From Chloroflexota bacterium (GTDB lineage Bacteria; Chloroflexota; Anaerolineae; Anaerolineales; DRMV01): 5,203 nucleotides of DNA. Below, one piece after another: positions 1-5,203 of the stretch (position 1 is its first letter; each line of letters begins with the position of its first letter). Under the pieces are notes generated by a model. That model did no database searches and was not told the origin of the DNA. It was given only the letters and a program-made list of their open reading frames with translations. The translations under genes and the position numbers were made by a program. The stretch is from NCBI GenBank assembly GCA_013153335.1, contig JAADEP010000071.1, forward strand, positions 1 through 5,203, written 5' to 3'.

Positions 1-923
1 AGCGCGGCCAACGCGGCATATACCCAGTGCCGCCCAGGCCAGGGTAGCTGCACCCAACCCTCATGCCCCAGTCCTCGGACGAAGAAGCGCAAGCCATCCA
101 ACCCGAGCGACTGCACTTGCAACGCGCGCACATGCGCCTCGGGGCGCAAGCCGTAGAACACGACCTCCGCGCGCGTGAGCTCCGCCATCGCGCGCACCCA
201 GGGGTCGTCGACGTTGAGAACCGCGAGCCCGCCCGCGGGCAGGGCTTGAACCAGCTCTGCTTTGCCTCGGGCGATGGCGGCCTGATCGCCCGCGCGCTCC
301 GAATGCACCAAACTCACGTTGGTGACAACCCCAACGGCAGGGCGAGCCAGATCGCTCAACAAGCGGATGTCGCCAGGCACGTAGAACCCCATCTCCAAAA
401 CCGCTCGTTCGTGATACCCACGCAATCCCAGCAGGCTTAAAGGCAAACCGAGCTCGCTGTTATAGTTACCCGGACTCTTGAGCGTGAAAAAGCGCGTGGC
501 TAACGTGTGCGCGAGCAAGTCCTTGGTTGAAGTTTTGCCTACGCTCCCGGTCACGCCAATTACCCGTAGGCGAGGGTGTTGTTCCCGCCAGGCTCGGGCC
601 CAACGGTGCAGCGCGTGCAAGGTGCGATCCACCCGAAAGCAGCCGGGTGCGTGCCACGCGGCCACGTCAGAAGCCGAAGGCGGGGTGCGTAGGTCCAAGG
701 TGCGGCAGCCCGGGACTTCGTGATGGATCAAAGCGAGATAGGCGCCGCGAGCCAGGGCATCGGCCACGAAGGTGTGCCCGTCATGATGTTGGCCCGGCAT
801 AGCGAAAAAGACGTCCCCGGGTTGGACCTGACGTGAGTCAAGCCGAGCGTGGCCCAACGGGAGGTCGTAGAAACTGGGCCAGGGCTGGCCCGTAAGGGCG
901 CGATAGAGCTGAGAAAGGCGCAT
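1..923 (-). CDS. murF: MurF-like Mur ligase (UDP-MurNAc-tripeptide:D-Ala-D-Ala ligase), 3' end beyond window
   Basis: This is the first 307 codons of a Mur ligase; the C-terminal domain lies beyond the left edge. MurF is the cytoplasmic ATP-dependent ligase that adds D-Ala-D-Ala to UDP-MurNAc-tripeptide, the last cytoplasmic step in making the peptidoglycan pentapeptide. Visible: the N-terminal uridine-nucleotide domain motif DSRQVQPGDVFFAMPG (29-44); the P-loop GVTGSVGKTSTKDL (123-136, Lys130); SPGNYNSELGLPL (150-162); EMG (Glu177); TNVSLVH (201-207, His207); and KAEL (Lys221, the likely carbamylated lysine). The motif normally written GRHNxxNALAA reads GRHWVYAALAA (297-307), so two conserved Asn are lost. 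The ATG follows the preceding gene's TGA by 3 nt and is the first start possible in this frame, with an AGG directly before it, so translational coupling is likely. The family assignment is strong; the exact substrate, and whether the enzyme is fully active, are less sure because of the Asn losses and the missing C-terminus. Confidence 0.88.
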   Translation of the reverse strand, partial: MRLSQLYRALTGQPWPSFYDLPLGHARLDSRQVQPGDVFFAMPGQHHDGHTFVADALARGAYLALIHHEVPGCRTLDLRTPPSASDVAAWHAPGCFRVDRTLHALHRWARAWREQHPRLRVIGVTGSVGKTSTKDLLAHTLATRFFTLKSPGNYNSELGLPLSLLGLRGYHERAVLEMGFYVPGDIRLLSDLARPAVGVVTNVSLVHSERAGDQAAIARGKAELVQALPAGGLAVLNVDDPWVRAMAELTRAEVVFYGLRPEAHVRALQVQSLGLDGLRFFVRGLGHEGWVQLPWPGRHWVYAALAA

Positions 924-926
924 ACC

Positions 927-1760
927 TCACTCGTGCGAAACGGCGGCCAGGGTGGGCTCCAGGCGCGCTTTCAACCACGCTTGCAACATTTCGGCCAAAA
1001 CCGGCGCAAGCACCGCGGAAATCAGCCACGCCAGGAAGGTCAGTAAGCGTTCCCGAAAGGCCGCGAAGGAGATAAAGGGCGCGAGCACCGCGCGGAAATG
1101 GTGCCACGGTGGTCGCAAGTACGCGAACGTAATGCCAGCCTGGGCACACGCGATGCGCCACGTCACGACTTCTTCCTCGAGATAAGGCTGCCGTTGAATG
1201 TCTTCTGCGCCCAGGGCCGCCCAAAAGGCGCCCCGAGGCAAGCCTTGCACCGTCACCCGGCCCGGAACACACCCGGTGGGCAGGGACGGGGTCGAAAGCA
1301 CGACTTCGCGCACCCACCAACCGCGCGCCCGCGCCTGAAAGGTCTCGGTGCCCAGAACCCGCGCGGTGCCTTGGCCCTCGGGAGAGGTATAACCCAAATG
1401 CTCGACGCGGCCGGTCCCAGCGCTCGGGTCTTCGATGGTGATGTTCGCGACGTAGAACGCGATCGGCTGGGCCAGCGTATGAGGCCTGACCGGCGCGGGT
1501 TGCGGGACCTTCACCAACAGCCCATAGCGCGCGAAGGATCCCCATACCAAGATCGCGCTGATGGCCGCGCCCGAGACCAAGGTGAGCCAGGGGGCCCATC
1601 GGGTTCGACCGCGAATCCAGCTCCACAGCCCCCATCCGAAAAGCAGGCCTAGCAGCACCGCGACCCCGGCCCACACGCTCGCGCCAATAAGCACAAGCAC
1701 AATAACGAAGAACACCACAACCAAAACGCTTATCCCGAATAACAAAATCCACTTTTTCAT
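927..1760 (-). CDS. Membrane protein of unknown function, upstream of murF
   Basis: I do not recognise this 277-residue protein. It opens with a short Lys-Lys N-terminus and three hydrophobic segments at about 4-25, 27-49 and 57-78. A soluble region follows at about 80-220, and a last hydrophobic or amphipathic stretch lies at about 225-258 before a charged tail. The soluble part is rich in beta-type sequence and has Cys164 and Cys205. The hydrophobic N-terminus looks like membrane anchors rather than a cleaved signal peptide. The start is well supported: GGGAGG lies 6 nt before the ATG and follows directly on the TAA of the upstream hydrolase gene, leaving 12 nt between the genes. Its TGA lies 3 nt before the murF ATG. 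Tight packing with murF hints at a cell-envelope role, but that is inference from position only. The reading frame is intact, and competing frames on either strand give no family-like protein. Confidence 0.78.
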   Translation of the reverse strand: MKKWILLFGISVLVVVFFVIVLVLIGASVWAGVAVLLGLLFGWGLWSWIRGRTRWAPWLTLVSGAAISAILVWGSFARYGLLVKVPQPAPVRPHTLAQPIAFYVANITIEDPSAGTGRVEHLGYTSPEGQGTARVLGTETFQARARGWWVREVVLSTPSLPTGCVPGRVTVQGLPRGAFWAALGAEDIQRQPYLEEEVVTWRIACAQAGITFAYLRPPWHHFRAVLAPFISFAAFRERLLTFLAWLISAVLAPVLAEMLQAWLKARLEPTLAAVSHE

Positions 1761-1772
1761 CTTACGCCTCCC

Positions 1773-2417
1773 TTATGGTCGAAACGTCAAAAACGGATTG
1801 TAGCGCCGCTCATGGCCTACGGTTGTCTCAGGCCCATGACCAGGGAGGATGCGCACAGAATCGGGCAGGCTTAGAACTTGCGTCGCAATGCTTTTTTGCA
1901 GGGCCTCGGGGTCACCCCCGGGAATGTCGGTGCGGCCAATGCCTTCGTAAAAGATGACGTCGCCCGCAAACAACAAGTGCTCGTCCGGCACATAAAACAT
2001 AACATGCCCAGGGGAATGGCCCGGGGCATGTCGCACTTCGAATACGGTCTGGCCAAGGCGCAAGCGCTGGCCGTGTTGAAGGTATACGGAGGGCTCGGGC
2101 CCGGGGTCAATATGAAAGCCAAAGAGGGGCGCGCCGCCTTCCAAGCGCCAAAGCCAGATGTCATCCGGATGCATGGCCACCAGGGGCCAGGTGGGCAAGG
2201 CCTCAGCGAGCTCGCCCGCGCCACCGATGTGATCAAAATGGGCATGGGTGATCCAAATATGCCGGATGTGCCAACCCTCGTCGGCCGCGCGACGAGCCAG
2301 GAACGCGCCTTCAGCCCCTGGGTCGATCACGACCGCATGCCGGGTCACAGGGTCGGCCACGAGGTACGCGTTGGTGTCCAAGGGCCCTACGACGAATCGG
2401 CGCACCACCAAACTCAT
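1773..2417 (-). CDS. MBL-fold metallo-hydrolase, YcbL / glyoxalase II-like
   Basis: A 214-residue cytoplasmic metallo-beta-lactamase-fold hydrolase with a complete two-metal site: THAHFDH (His58, His60, Asp62, His63), APGHSPGH (His134), FAGD (Asp153) and LPGHG (His194). The GRTDIPGGD segment (161-169) and the ending GHERRYNPFL (201-210) are typical of the compact YcbL-type, type-I glyoxalase II-like group. These proteins resemble hydroxyacylglutathione hydrolases but lack their C-terminal substrate domain. The true substrate is open; a thioester such as S-lactoylglutathione or another thiol adduct is possible. The ATG at 2417 is chosen because GGAG lies 6 nt upstream and the protein then begins at the first core strand. 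An in-frame ATG at 2495 would add 26 unrelated residues and overlap the permease gene. The gene lies 41 nt after the permease stop and 12 nt before the next gene. Its link to B12 transport is probably only positional. Confidence 0.92.
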   Translation of the reverse strand: MSLVVRRFVVGPLDTNAYLVADPVTRHAVVIDPGAEGAFLARRAADEGWHIRHIWITHAHFDHIGGAGELAEALPTWPLVAMHPDDIWLWRLEGGAPLFGFHIDPGPEPSVYLQHGQRLRLGQTVFEVRHAPGHSPGHVMFYVPDEHLLFAGDVIFYEGIGRTDIPGGDPEALQKSIATQVLSLPDSVRILPGHGPETTVGHERRYNPFLTFRP

Positions 2418-2423
2418 GTTCTG

Positions 2424-2427
2424 CTCC
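2424..2427 (-). promoter_or_regulatory. Ribosome binding site for the MBL-fold hydrolase
   Basis: GGAG on the minus strand lies 6 nt before the ATG at 2417. It decides the start in favour of 2417 over the upstream in-frame ATG at 2495, which sits inside the permease coding region. Confidence 0.65.
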
Positions 2428-2458
2428 AGACGTCCGCTTCGCGAGCATCGTTTGTAGT

Positions 2459-3487
2459 TTATTGTACCCCAGGCCGATGGCGGCGTAAAATCCAAAGGAA
2501 GAAAGGCCCGCCGACCAAGGAAGTGACCACACCTACGGGTAATACTCGAGGACGTAACAACATGCGCGCGAGCCAGTCAAAAAGGACCAGGGTCGTCCCA
2601 CCCAACAATATCGAAAGCGGCAAAACGCGGCGGTAATCTGCGCCCCATAAGAGCCGTACCGCGTGGGGCACCATGAGGCCGATAAAGCCTATGATGCCGC
2701 CAAAGGCCACCGCGGCCGCGGTGCTCAAGCTCGCCGCCGCGATGATGAACATCCGGGCTCGATTCACCGCAAGGCCAAGGTAGTGAGCCTGTTCCTCGCC
2801 AAATTGCAGCACATTAAGGATGTGCCCCGAGGCTACCAAGCCCGCGAGCCCCAAGGCGAGGTACGGGCTCATCGCGAGGATGGGATCCCAGCCGAGCATG
2901 GGCGCGCCGCCGAGCAAATAAACCAACGCACGGCGCAATTCGCCCTCAGAGCGCAACATGAGATACGACATGAGCGCGCTTGCGGTCGCGGAGACCGCGA
3001 TCCCGGCCAAAAGCAGGCTCGAGCTGCTCACCGAGCCTGCAGCCCCGCGGGCCAACAAGTGGACCAAGGCCACGGTGAGCAAAGCCGTGCCAAACGCGAA
3101 GGCCGGTACTCGATACATACCCGCGAGTTCTCTCGGCCAGGCGAGGCTGAACGCGAGGACTGCGCCCAAGCCCGCGCCCGATGCGACGCCCAAAAGGTAG
3201 GGGTCGGCCAAGGGGTTGCGAAACAGGCCTTGAAAGGCCGCGCCACTTCCGCCCAATGCCATACCAACCAGGGCCATAAGCACCGCGCGGGGCAAGCGCA
3301 CGTCCCAAACAATAGTGGTGTAATGCTTCGGCAAGGAGGCGGCGAGCTCGGGCCGCCAGGGCGACAGCAATATCGCGCCCAAATCCCGCGGCGGGATGGA
3401 GACCGGGCCCCAGACCAGACTCCAGATGAGCGCCGCGGCCAACAGCGCCACGTTCAAACCCAGGGGGAAAAACCAACGTCGAGACAT
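2459..3487 (-). CDS. btuC: FecCD/BtuC-family ABC transporter permease, probably for cobalamin
   Basis: A 342-residue polytopic inner-membrane permease of the usual family length, with about ten hydrophobic segments. Family marks: RLPRAVLMALVGMALGGSG (64-82), AFQGLFRNPLADPYLLGVASG (84-104), GFIGLMVPHAVRLL (267-280, the coupling region facing the ATPase) and LPVGVVTSLVGGPFF (316-330). Arg64 and Arg67 sit where BtuC uses arginines to dock the binding protein's glutamates. The family imports siderophores, haem or cobamides, and sequence alone does not choose between them. The B12 riboswitch controlling the upstream binding-protein gene argues for cobalamin. The gene lies 79 nt after the lipoprotein gene across a strong hairpin. 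The ATG is preceded only by a weak, very close AAGGG, so translation may be modest. No ATPase gene follows; the next gene is a hydrolase. Before LPVG the usual acidic residue is Val315, a small deviation. Confidence 0.93.
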   Translation of the reverse strand: MSRRWFFPLGLNVALLAAALIWSLVWGPVSIPPRDLGAILLSPWRPELAASLPKHYTTIVWDVRLPRAVLMALVGMALGGSGAAFQGLFRNPLADPYLLGVASGAGLGAVLAFSLAWPRELAGMYRVPAFAFGTALLTVALVHLLARGAAGSVSSSSLLLAGIAVSATASALMSYLMLRSEGELRRALVYLLGGAPMLGWDPILAMSPYLALGLAGLVASGHILNVLQFGEEQAHYLGLAVNRARMFIIAAASLSTAAAVAFGGIIGFIGLMVPHAVRLLWGADYRRVLPLSILLGGTTLVLFDWLARMLLRPRVLPVGVVTSLVGGPFFLWILRRHRPGVQ

Positions 3488-3514
3488 GACCCTTGAGCTT
3501 GTCCAGGCATAAAT

Positions 3515-3552
3515 TAACCGGGCCGGAGGAGCGATATCCTCCGGCCCGGCTA
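3515..3552 (-). promoter_or_regulatory. Strong intercistronic hairpin between btuF and btuC
   Basis: A perfect 13-bp inverted repeat (arms 3518-3530 and 3537-3549) encloses a 6-nt loop. On the minus-strand transcript it extends to 16 pairs through one G-U and two A-U pairs. It starts 14 nt after the lipoprotein stop codon. The following UUAAUUUAU is U-rich but interrupted, so full termination is uncertain. Such hairpins after binding-protein genes commonly stabilise the upstream message or cause partial termination, which gives more binding protein than permease. That role is inferred here from position and structure. Confidence 0.72.
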
Positions 3553-3566
3553 GCAGCTAGACGAAT

Positions 3567-4697
3567 TTACGGTACGGGGCACACGAGCTCAACAGCTTGG
3601 GGATCCGGTTGCACGAGCTCGGCCGCGCAGAACAGATCCGGGTGGAGCAGCACAGCCAGAGTCTCTAAGCCGTCAATGAGTCGTGGCCCCGGCACACTCA
3701 ACAGCTTGGGGTTGAAGGGATATACCCGGCCTTCCTGGACCGCTTTGAGCGCGTCCCAGCCAGGACGCTGGGCCACGGCCTCGGGCGTGACCCCATAGGG
3801 CGCATCGCCGAGCAGGATAATGTCGGGGTTGATGTCCAACAACGTCTCCAAGCTCATCTGCGCCCAGGGATCTTGCAAGACCGCCCCCGCGTTTTTGCCG
3901 CCGGCCTTCGTGATGGTGTAGTCGATGAACGTGCCTGGGCCGGCGGTCCAAGGTGCAGCCGGGTCTTCTGCGCTGAGTTCGTAAAAGACGACCGGTCGCG
4001 CTTCGTCAGGGATTTCCGCCACCGCCTCTTCCACCGCGGCGACGCGGGTCTGCAAGTGTTGGATGAGCTCTTCCGCCTGGGCCTCTTGACCCGTTAGCTG
4101 CGCCAAGACACGCAAGTTGCGGTATAGCCCTTCGAAATCCGTCGGGTTTTTGAGCCAAAAGACCGTCAAGCCTGCGTCTTGCATTTGCTTGACCTGTTCG
4201 GGCGAGATGATCTCGGCCGCGATGACAAGATCGGGTTCCAGGGCCAAAATCGCTTCGAGCGGCAGGTTCTGCCACAAACTGCCGATATCCGGGATATCTT
4301 GAACCTCGGGTGGGTAATCCGAGTGGGTATCCCGGCCCACGATGCGGTCGCCCGCGCCGATGGCGAACAGGCTTTCGGTAATGGACGGCGCGAGGCTCAC
4401 GATCCGCTGCGGATAAGAGGGCAAGATAATGCGGTTGCCCAAATCGTCCACCATATCGACCGCGGGCTCCGCGGCTTCCGTGGCGGCCTCGGTGGGCATC
4501 TCGGTGGGCGCTTCGGTAGGCGGCGCTGTGGGCGCTTGCGTTGCTTCGGTGGGTGCTTCAGTGGGCGCTTCGGTCGCGGTCGGGTTCGGGCGCTCGAGCG
4601 TCGTGAGGGTAGACGTCGCAGTGCGCGAACCACACGCGGCGGCGAAGATGCCCAGAGCCAGCACCGCAACCAGGAGCACCATCTTGGGTCGGACCAT
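3567..4697 (-). CDS. btuF: Cobalamin-type ABC transporter substrate-binding lipoprotein (BtuF-like)
   Basis: A 376-residue secreted lipoprotein that should capture cobamides outside the membrane and hand them to the permease encoded next. The N-terminus has Arg/Lys, a hydrophobic stretch (7-18) and the lipobox-like AAAC with Cys22 as the anchor. A Thr/Glu/Ala/Pro linker follows (about 38-78), then a class III (BtuF/FhuD-type) binding fold. That fold begins DDLGNRIILPSYPQRIVSLAPSITESLFAIGAGDRIVG (84-121, quoted here only to mark the domain: key parts are RIVSLAPSITE and GAGDRIVG). Glu148 (in NLPLEAI) and Glu284 (in MSLETLL) fit the conserved docking glutamates of the two lobes. The C-terminal tail after about 350 carries Cys357 and Cys373, a possible disulfide. 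The ATG at 4697 is supported by GGGAGG 7 nt upstream and by the signal peptide; an in-frame ATG at 4946 would run through the riboswitch. Haem or siderophore binding is the alternative, but the B12 riboswitch favours cobamides. Confidence 0.93.
   Translation of the reverse strand: MVRPKMVLLVAVLALGIFAAACGSRTATSTLTTLERPNPTATEAPTEAPTEATQAPTAPPTEAPTEMPTEAATEAAEPAVDMVDDLGNRIILPSYPQRIVSLAPSITESLFAIGAGDRIVGRDTHSDYPPEVQDIPDIGSLWQNLPLEAILALEPDLVIAAEIISPEQVKQMQDAGLTVFWLKNPTDFEGLYRNLRVLAQLTGQEAQAEELIQHLQTRVAAVEEAVAEIPDEARPVVFYELSAEDPAAPWTAGPGTFIDYTITKAGGKNAGAVLQDPWAQMSLETLLDINPDIILLGDAPYGVTPEAVAQRPGWDALKAVQEGRVYPFNPKLLSVPGPRLIDGLETLAVLLHPDLFCAAELVQPDPQAVELVCPVP
4470..4574 (-). repeat. Degenerate 12-nt tandem repeat encoding a Thr-Glu-Ala-Pro linker
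   Basis: Degenerate copies of a 12-nt unit (plus-strand form ggtgggcgcttc) encode TEAP-type tetrapeptides at residues 42-76 of the lipoprotein. It is a flexible, unstructured tether between the lipid anchor and the binding domain. Repeats of this type can change in copy number by slippage. Confidence 0.8.
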
Positions 4698-4704
4698 GAG
4701 ACAA

Positions 4705-4710
4705 CCTCCC
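4705..4710 (-). promoter_or_regulatory. Ribosome binding site for btuF
   Basis: GGGAGG on the minus strand sits 7 nt before the ATG at 4697. It settles the lipoprotein start downstream of the terminator, so this site is transcribed only when the leader is read through. Confidence 0.75.
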
Positions 4711-4736
4711 GGAAGAATTGGCCTCTGCCCGGCGCG

Positions 4737-4763
4737 AAAAAACCCCTGCCCGCGAGGCAGGGG
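4737..4763 (-). terminator. Intrinsic terminator of the B12 riboswitch
   Basis: On the minus strand CCCCTGCC and GGCAGGGG form a perfect 8-bp stem (4756-4763 with 4743-4750) around a 5-nt loop, followed directly by six T residues (4742-4737). It lies 39 nt before the btuF start codon and after the aptamer. This is the arrangement of a transcriptional riboswitch off-switch. Confidence 0.9.
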
Positions 4764-4839
4764 GACGCGAACGAGGCCAAAAGCCGCGCGCAGGCGGCGC
4801 TGGCGCGTTCCCACTGCCCTTCCGCGAGGGCGTGGAAAC
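4756..4839 (-). promoter_or_regulatory. Riboswitch expression platform: anti-antiterminator and antiterminator
   Basis: Two exclusive folds can be drawn. In one, 4839-4827 pairs with 4820-4807 in a 13-bp hairpin with one bulged base and one G-U pair, starting right where the aptamer ends. In the other, the 3' arm of that hairpin (4818-4804, GGCAGTGGGAACGCG) pairs with 4769-4756 (CGCGTCCCCCTGCC). That gives 13 pairs with one bulge and one mismatch and uses up the 5' arm of the terminator. A small 5-bp GC hairpin (4783-4798) fills the loop between. The pairings are seen by hand; which one ligand favours is inferred: aptamer closure should favour the first hairpin and hence termination. Confidence 0.7.
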
Positions 4840-4995
4840 CGACCGAGGCGGGCGACCGGGCTTCCCGTCTCAGAGCGGGGCCACACACGGGTGGCCTTCG
4901 ACCGCTCAGGGCGGGTTACCGTTGCGGGACAGCGCCGGACTCTCACCGGCTTCGCCTTTCAGCCCTGCCATCCGGGGCGTCGGGCACCTCGGCCG
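4840..4995 (-). ncRNA. Cobalamin (B12) riboswitch aptamer
   Basis: On the minus strand the leader carries the hallmark core of cobalamin riboswitches. The GAAAGGCGAAGCC stretch (about 4948-4960) leads into the hairpin GCCGG-UGAGAGU-CCGGC (4934-4950), followed by GUCCCGCAACGGUAACC (4930-4914). A 6-bp hairpin GGCCAC/GUGGCC (4896-4879) follows. A 9-bp helix between CGGCCGAGG (4995-4987) and CCUCGGUCG (4848-4840) closes the domain, giving a 156-nt aptamer. The 3' B12 box, usually close to AGCCAGGAGACCUGCC, is only loosely matched by GAGACGGGAAGCCCGG (4871-4856). It lies upstream of a BtuF/BtuC-type transporter pair, as expected for B12 control. The class is confident; the 3' boundary helix is my own fold. 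Confidence 0.88.
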
Positions 4996-5004
4996 CGGGC
5001 AAGG

Positions 5005-5013
5005 GATATAGCA
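5005..5013 (-). promoter_or_regulatory. Alternative extended -10 element for the btuF leader
   Basis: TGCTATATC on the minus strand resembles an extended -10 (TGnTATAAT with two mismatches). It would start transcription a few bases before the 5' strand of the aptamer closing helix. No -35 is visible at 17 nt. It competes with the candidate at 5038-5067. Confidence 0.3.
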
Positions 5014-5037
5014 TTGTCCCGAGCAGAAGCGGCCTCC

Positions 5038-5067
5038 ATTCTATCACGCGCCCACCCGCGCGCGCAA
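5038..5067 (-). promoter_or_regulatory. Candidate sigma-70-type promoter for the btuF leader
   Basis: On the minus strand TAGAAT (-10, one mismatch to TATAAT) lies 18 nt after TTGCGC (-35, only the TTG matches). Transcription would begin near 5030, about 35 nt before the aptamer. The -35 is weak, so this is a moderate call. Confidence 0.4.
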
Positions 5068-5131
5068 GCATGGGGATGGGGGTGCAGGCAAATGTTGTAG
5101 AAGTGAGAGATAAAAAAAGGGGGCCAACCTG

Positions 5132-5140
5132 TGGTAGGAT
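5132..5140 (+). promoter_or_regulatory. Candidate extended -10 promoter for the rightward gene
   Basis: TGGTAGGAT on the plus strand fits TGn plus a TAGGAT -10 box. It lies 34 nt before the start codon at 5175, leaving a leader of about 28 nt. The -35 region is A-rich without a TTGACA match. Confidence 0.38.
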
Positions 5141-5174
5141 AGCCCTCATTCCATTCCTCACAGGAGGCCCCGCC

Positions 5175-5203
5175 ATGGAGTTTACCATAGATTTCGTTGC
5201 CGA
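5175..5203 (+). CDS. Start of a divergent gene, product unknown (5' fragment only)
   Basis: Only nine codons are visible (MEFTIDFVA) before the window ends, too few to identify a product. The start is supported by an excellent AGGAGG (5162-5167) 7 nt before the ATG and by a plausible -10 upstream. The gene is divergent from the B12 transport operon, with about 100 nt between the two candidate promoters. Confidence 0.6.

Noticed and set aside
921..932. In-frame TGA between the membrane protein and murF as a readthrough or fusion point
   Set aside because: The two genes share a frame by chance of a 3-nt gap; a clear start codon follows, and nothing such as a selenocysteine hairpin supports readthrough.
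838..1752. Alternative minus-strand 304-codon frame over the membrane protein
   Set aside because: It is longer, but Arg/Gly/Ala-rich with no membrane pattern, lacks a ribosome site, and would overlap the start of murF.
1773..2495. Longer hydrolase reading frame starting at 2495
   Set aside because: It overlaps the permease 3' end, adds 26 residues without family similarity, and has a worse start context than 2417.
1878..3496. Two long plus-strand open frames (1878-2636 and 2663-3496)
   Set aside because: They lie antisense to the hydrolase and permease genes and have low-complexity Arg/Gly/Ala/Gln-rich composition typical of high-G+C shadow frames.
3550..3560. Small palindrome ctagcagctag after the lipoprotein stop
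   Set aside because: Arms of five bases around one base are too short to support an operator claim, and part of it is used by the larger hairpin.
3567..4946. Longer lipoprotein reading frame starting at 4946
   Set aside because: It would translate the riboswitch and terminator, bury the signal peptide 83 residues in, and ignore the clear GGGAGG before 4697.
5111..5124. A7 run next to G5 as a minus-strand terminator
   Set aside because: No stem precedes the T-run on the minus strand and no minus-strand gene ends there.

Overview
The window looks like a chromosomal segment of a high-G+C, possibly thermophilic bacterium, most likely a member of the Chloroflexota. The main clues are a surface lipoprotein tethered by a Thr-Glu-Ala-Pro-rich linker, a style common in that phylum, and the wording of the MurF motifs. 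This placement is inference from protein style; no rRNA or marker gene is present.

Layout: five genes run leftward on the minus strand, and one gene begins rightward at the right edge. In minus-strand transcription order they are: a B12-riboswitch leader (about 5000 to 4700), a cobalamin-binding lipoprotein (btuF-like, 4697-3567), a strong hairpin (3515-3552), a FecCD/BtuC-type permease (3487-2459), a YcbL-type metallo-beta-lactamase-fold hydrolase (2417-1773), an unrecognised membrane protein (1760-927) and a 3'-truncated murF (923 to the left edge). The spacings of 79, 41, 12 and 3 nt suggest co-transcription, or at least a compact gene train. The last three genes are the most tightly packed.

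The transport genes should import cobamides. The lipoprotein captures ligand outside the membrane and the permease moves it in. The ATPase expected for such a transporter (BtuD) is not in this window, so it must be shared or encoded elsewhere. Regulation can be read directly from the leader. A cobalamin aptamer closed by a 9-bp helix is followed by a 13-bp hairpin. The 3' arm of that hairpin can instead pair with the 5' arm of a textbook intrinsic terminator just upstream of the lipoprotein gene. This predicts transcription termination when B12 is bound.

The murF-like gene has intact P-loop and metal/phosphate motifs, but Trp and Ala stand where Mur ligases normally carry two near-invariant Asn residues. 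That is the most unusual protein-level observation here. The only non-coding stretch above 300 bases is 4698-5174, which holds the riboswitch leader and a divergent promoter region.
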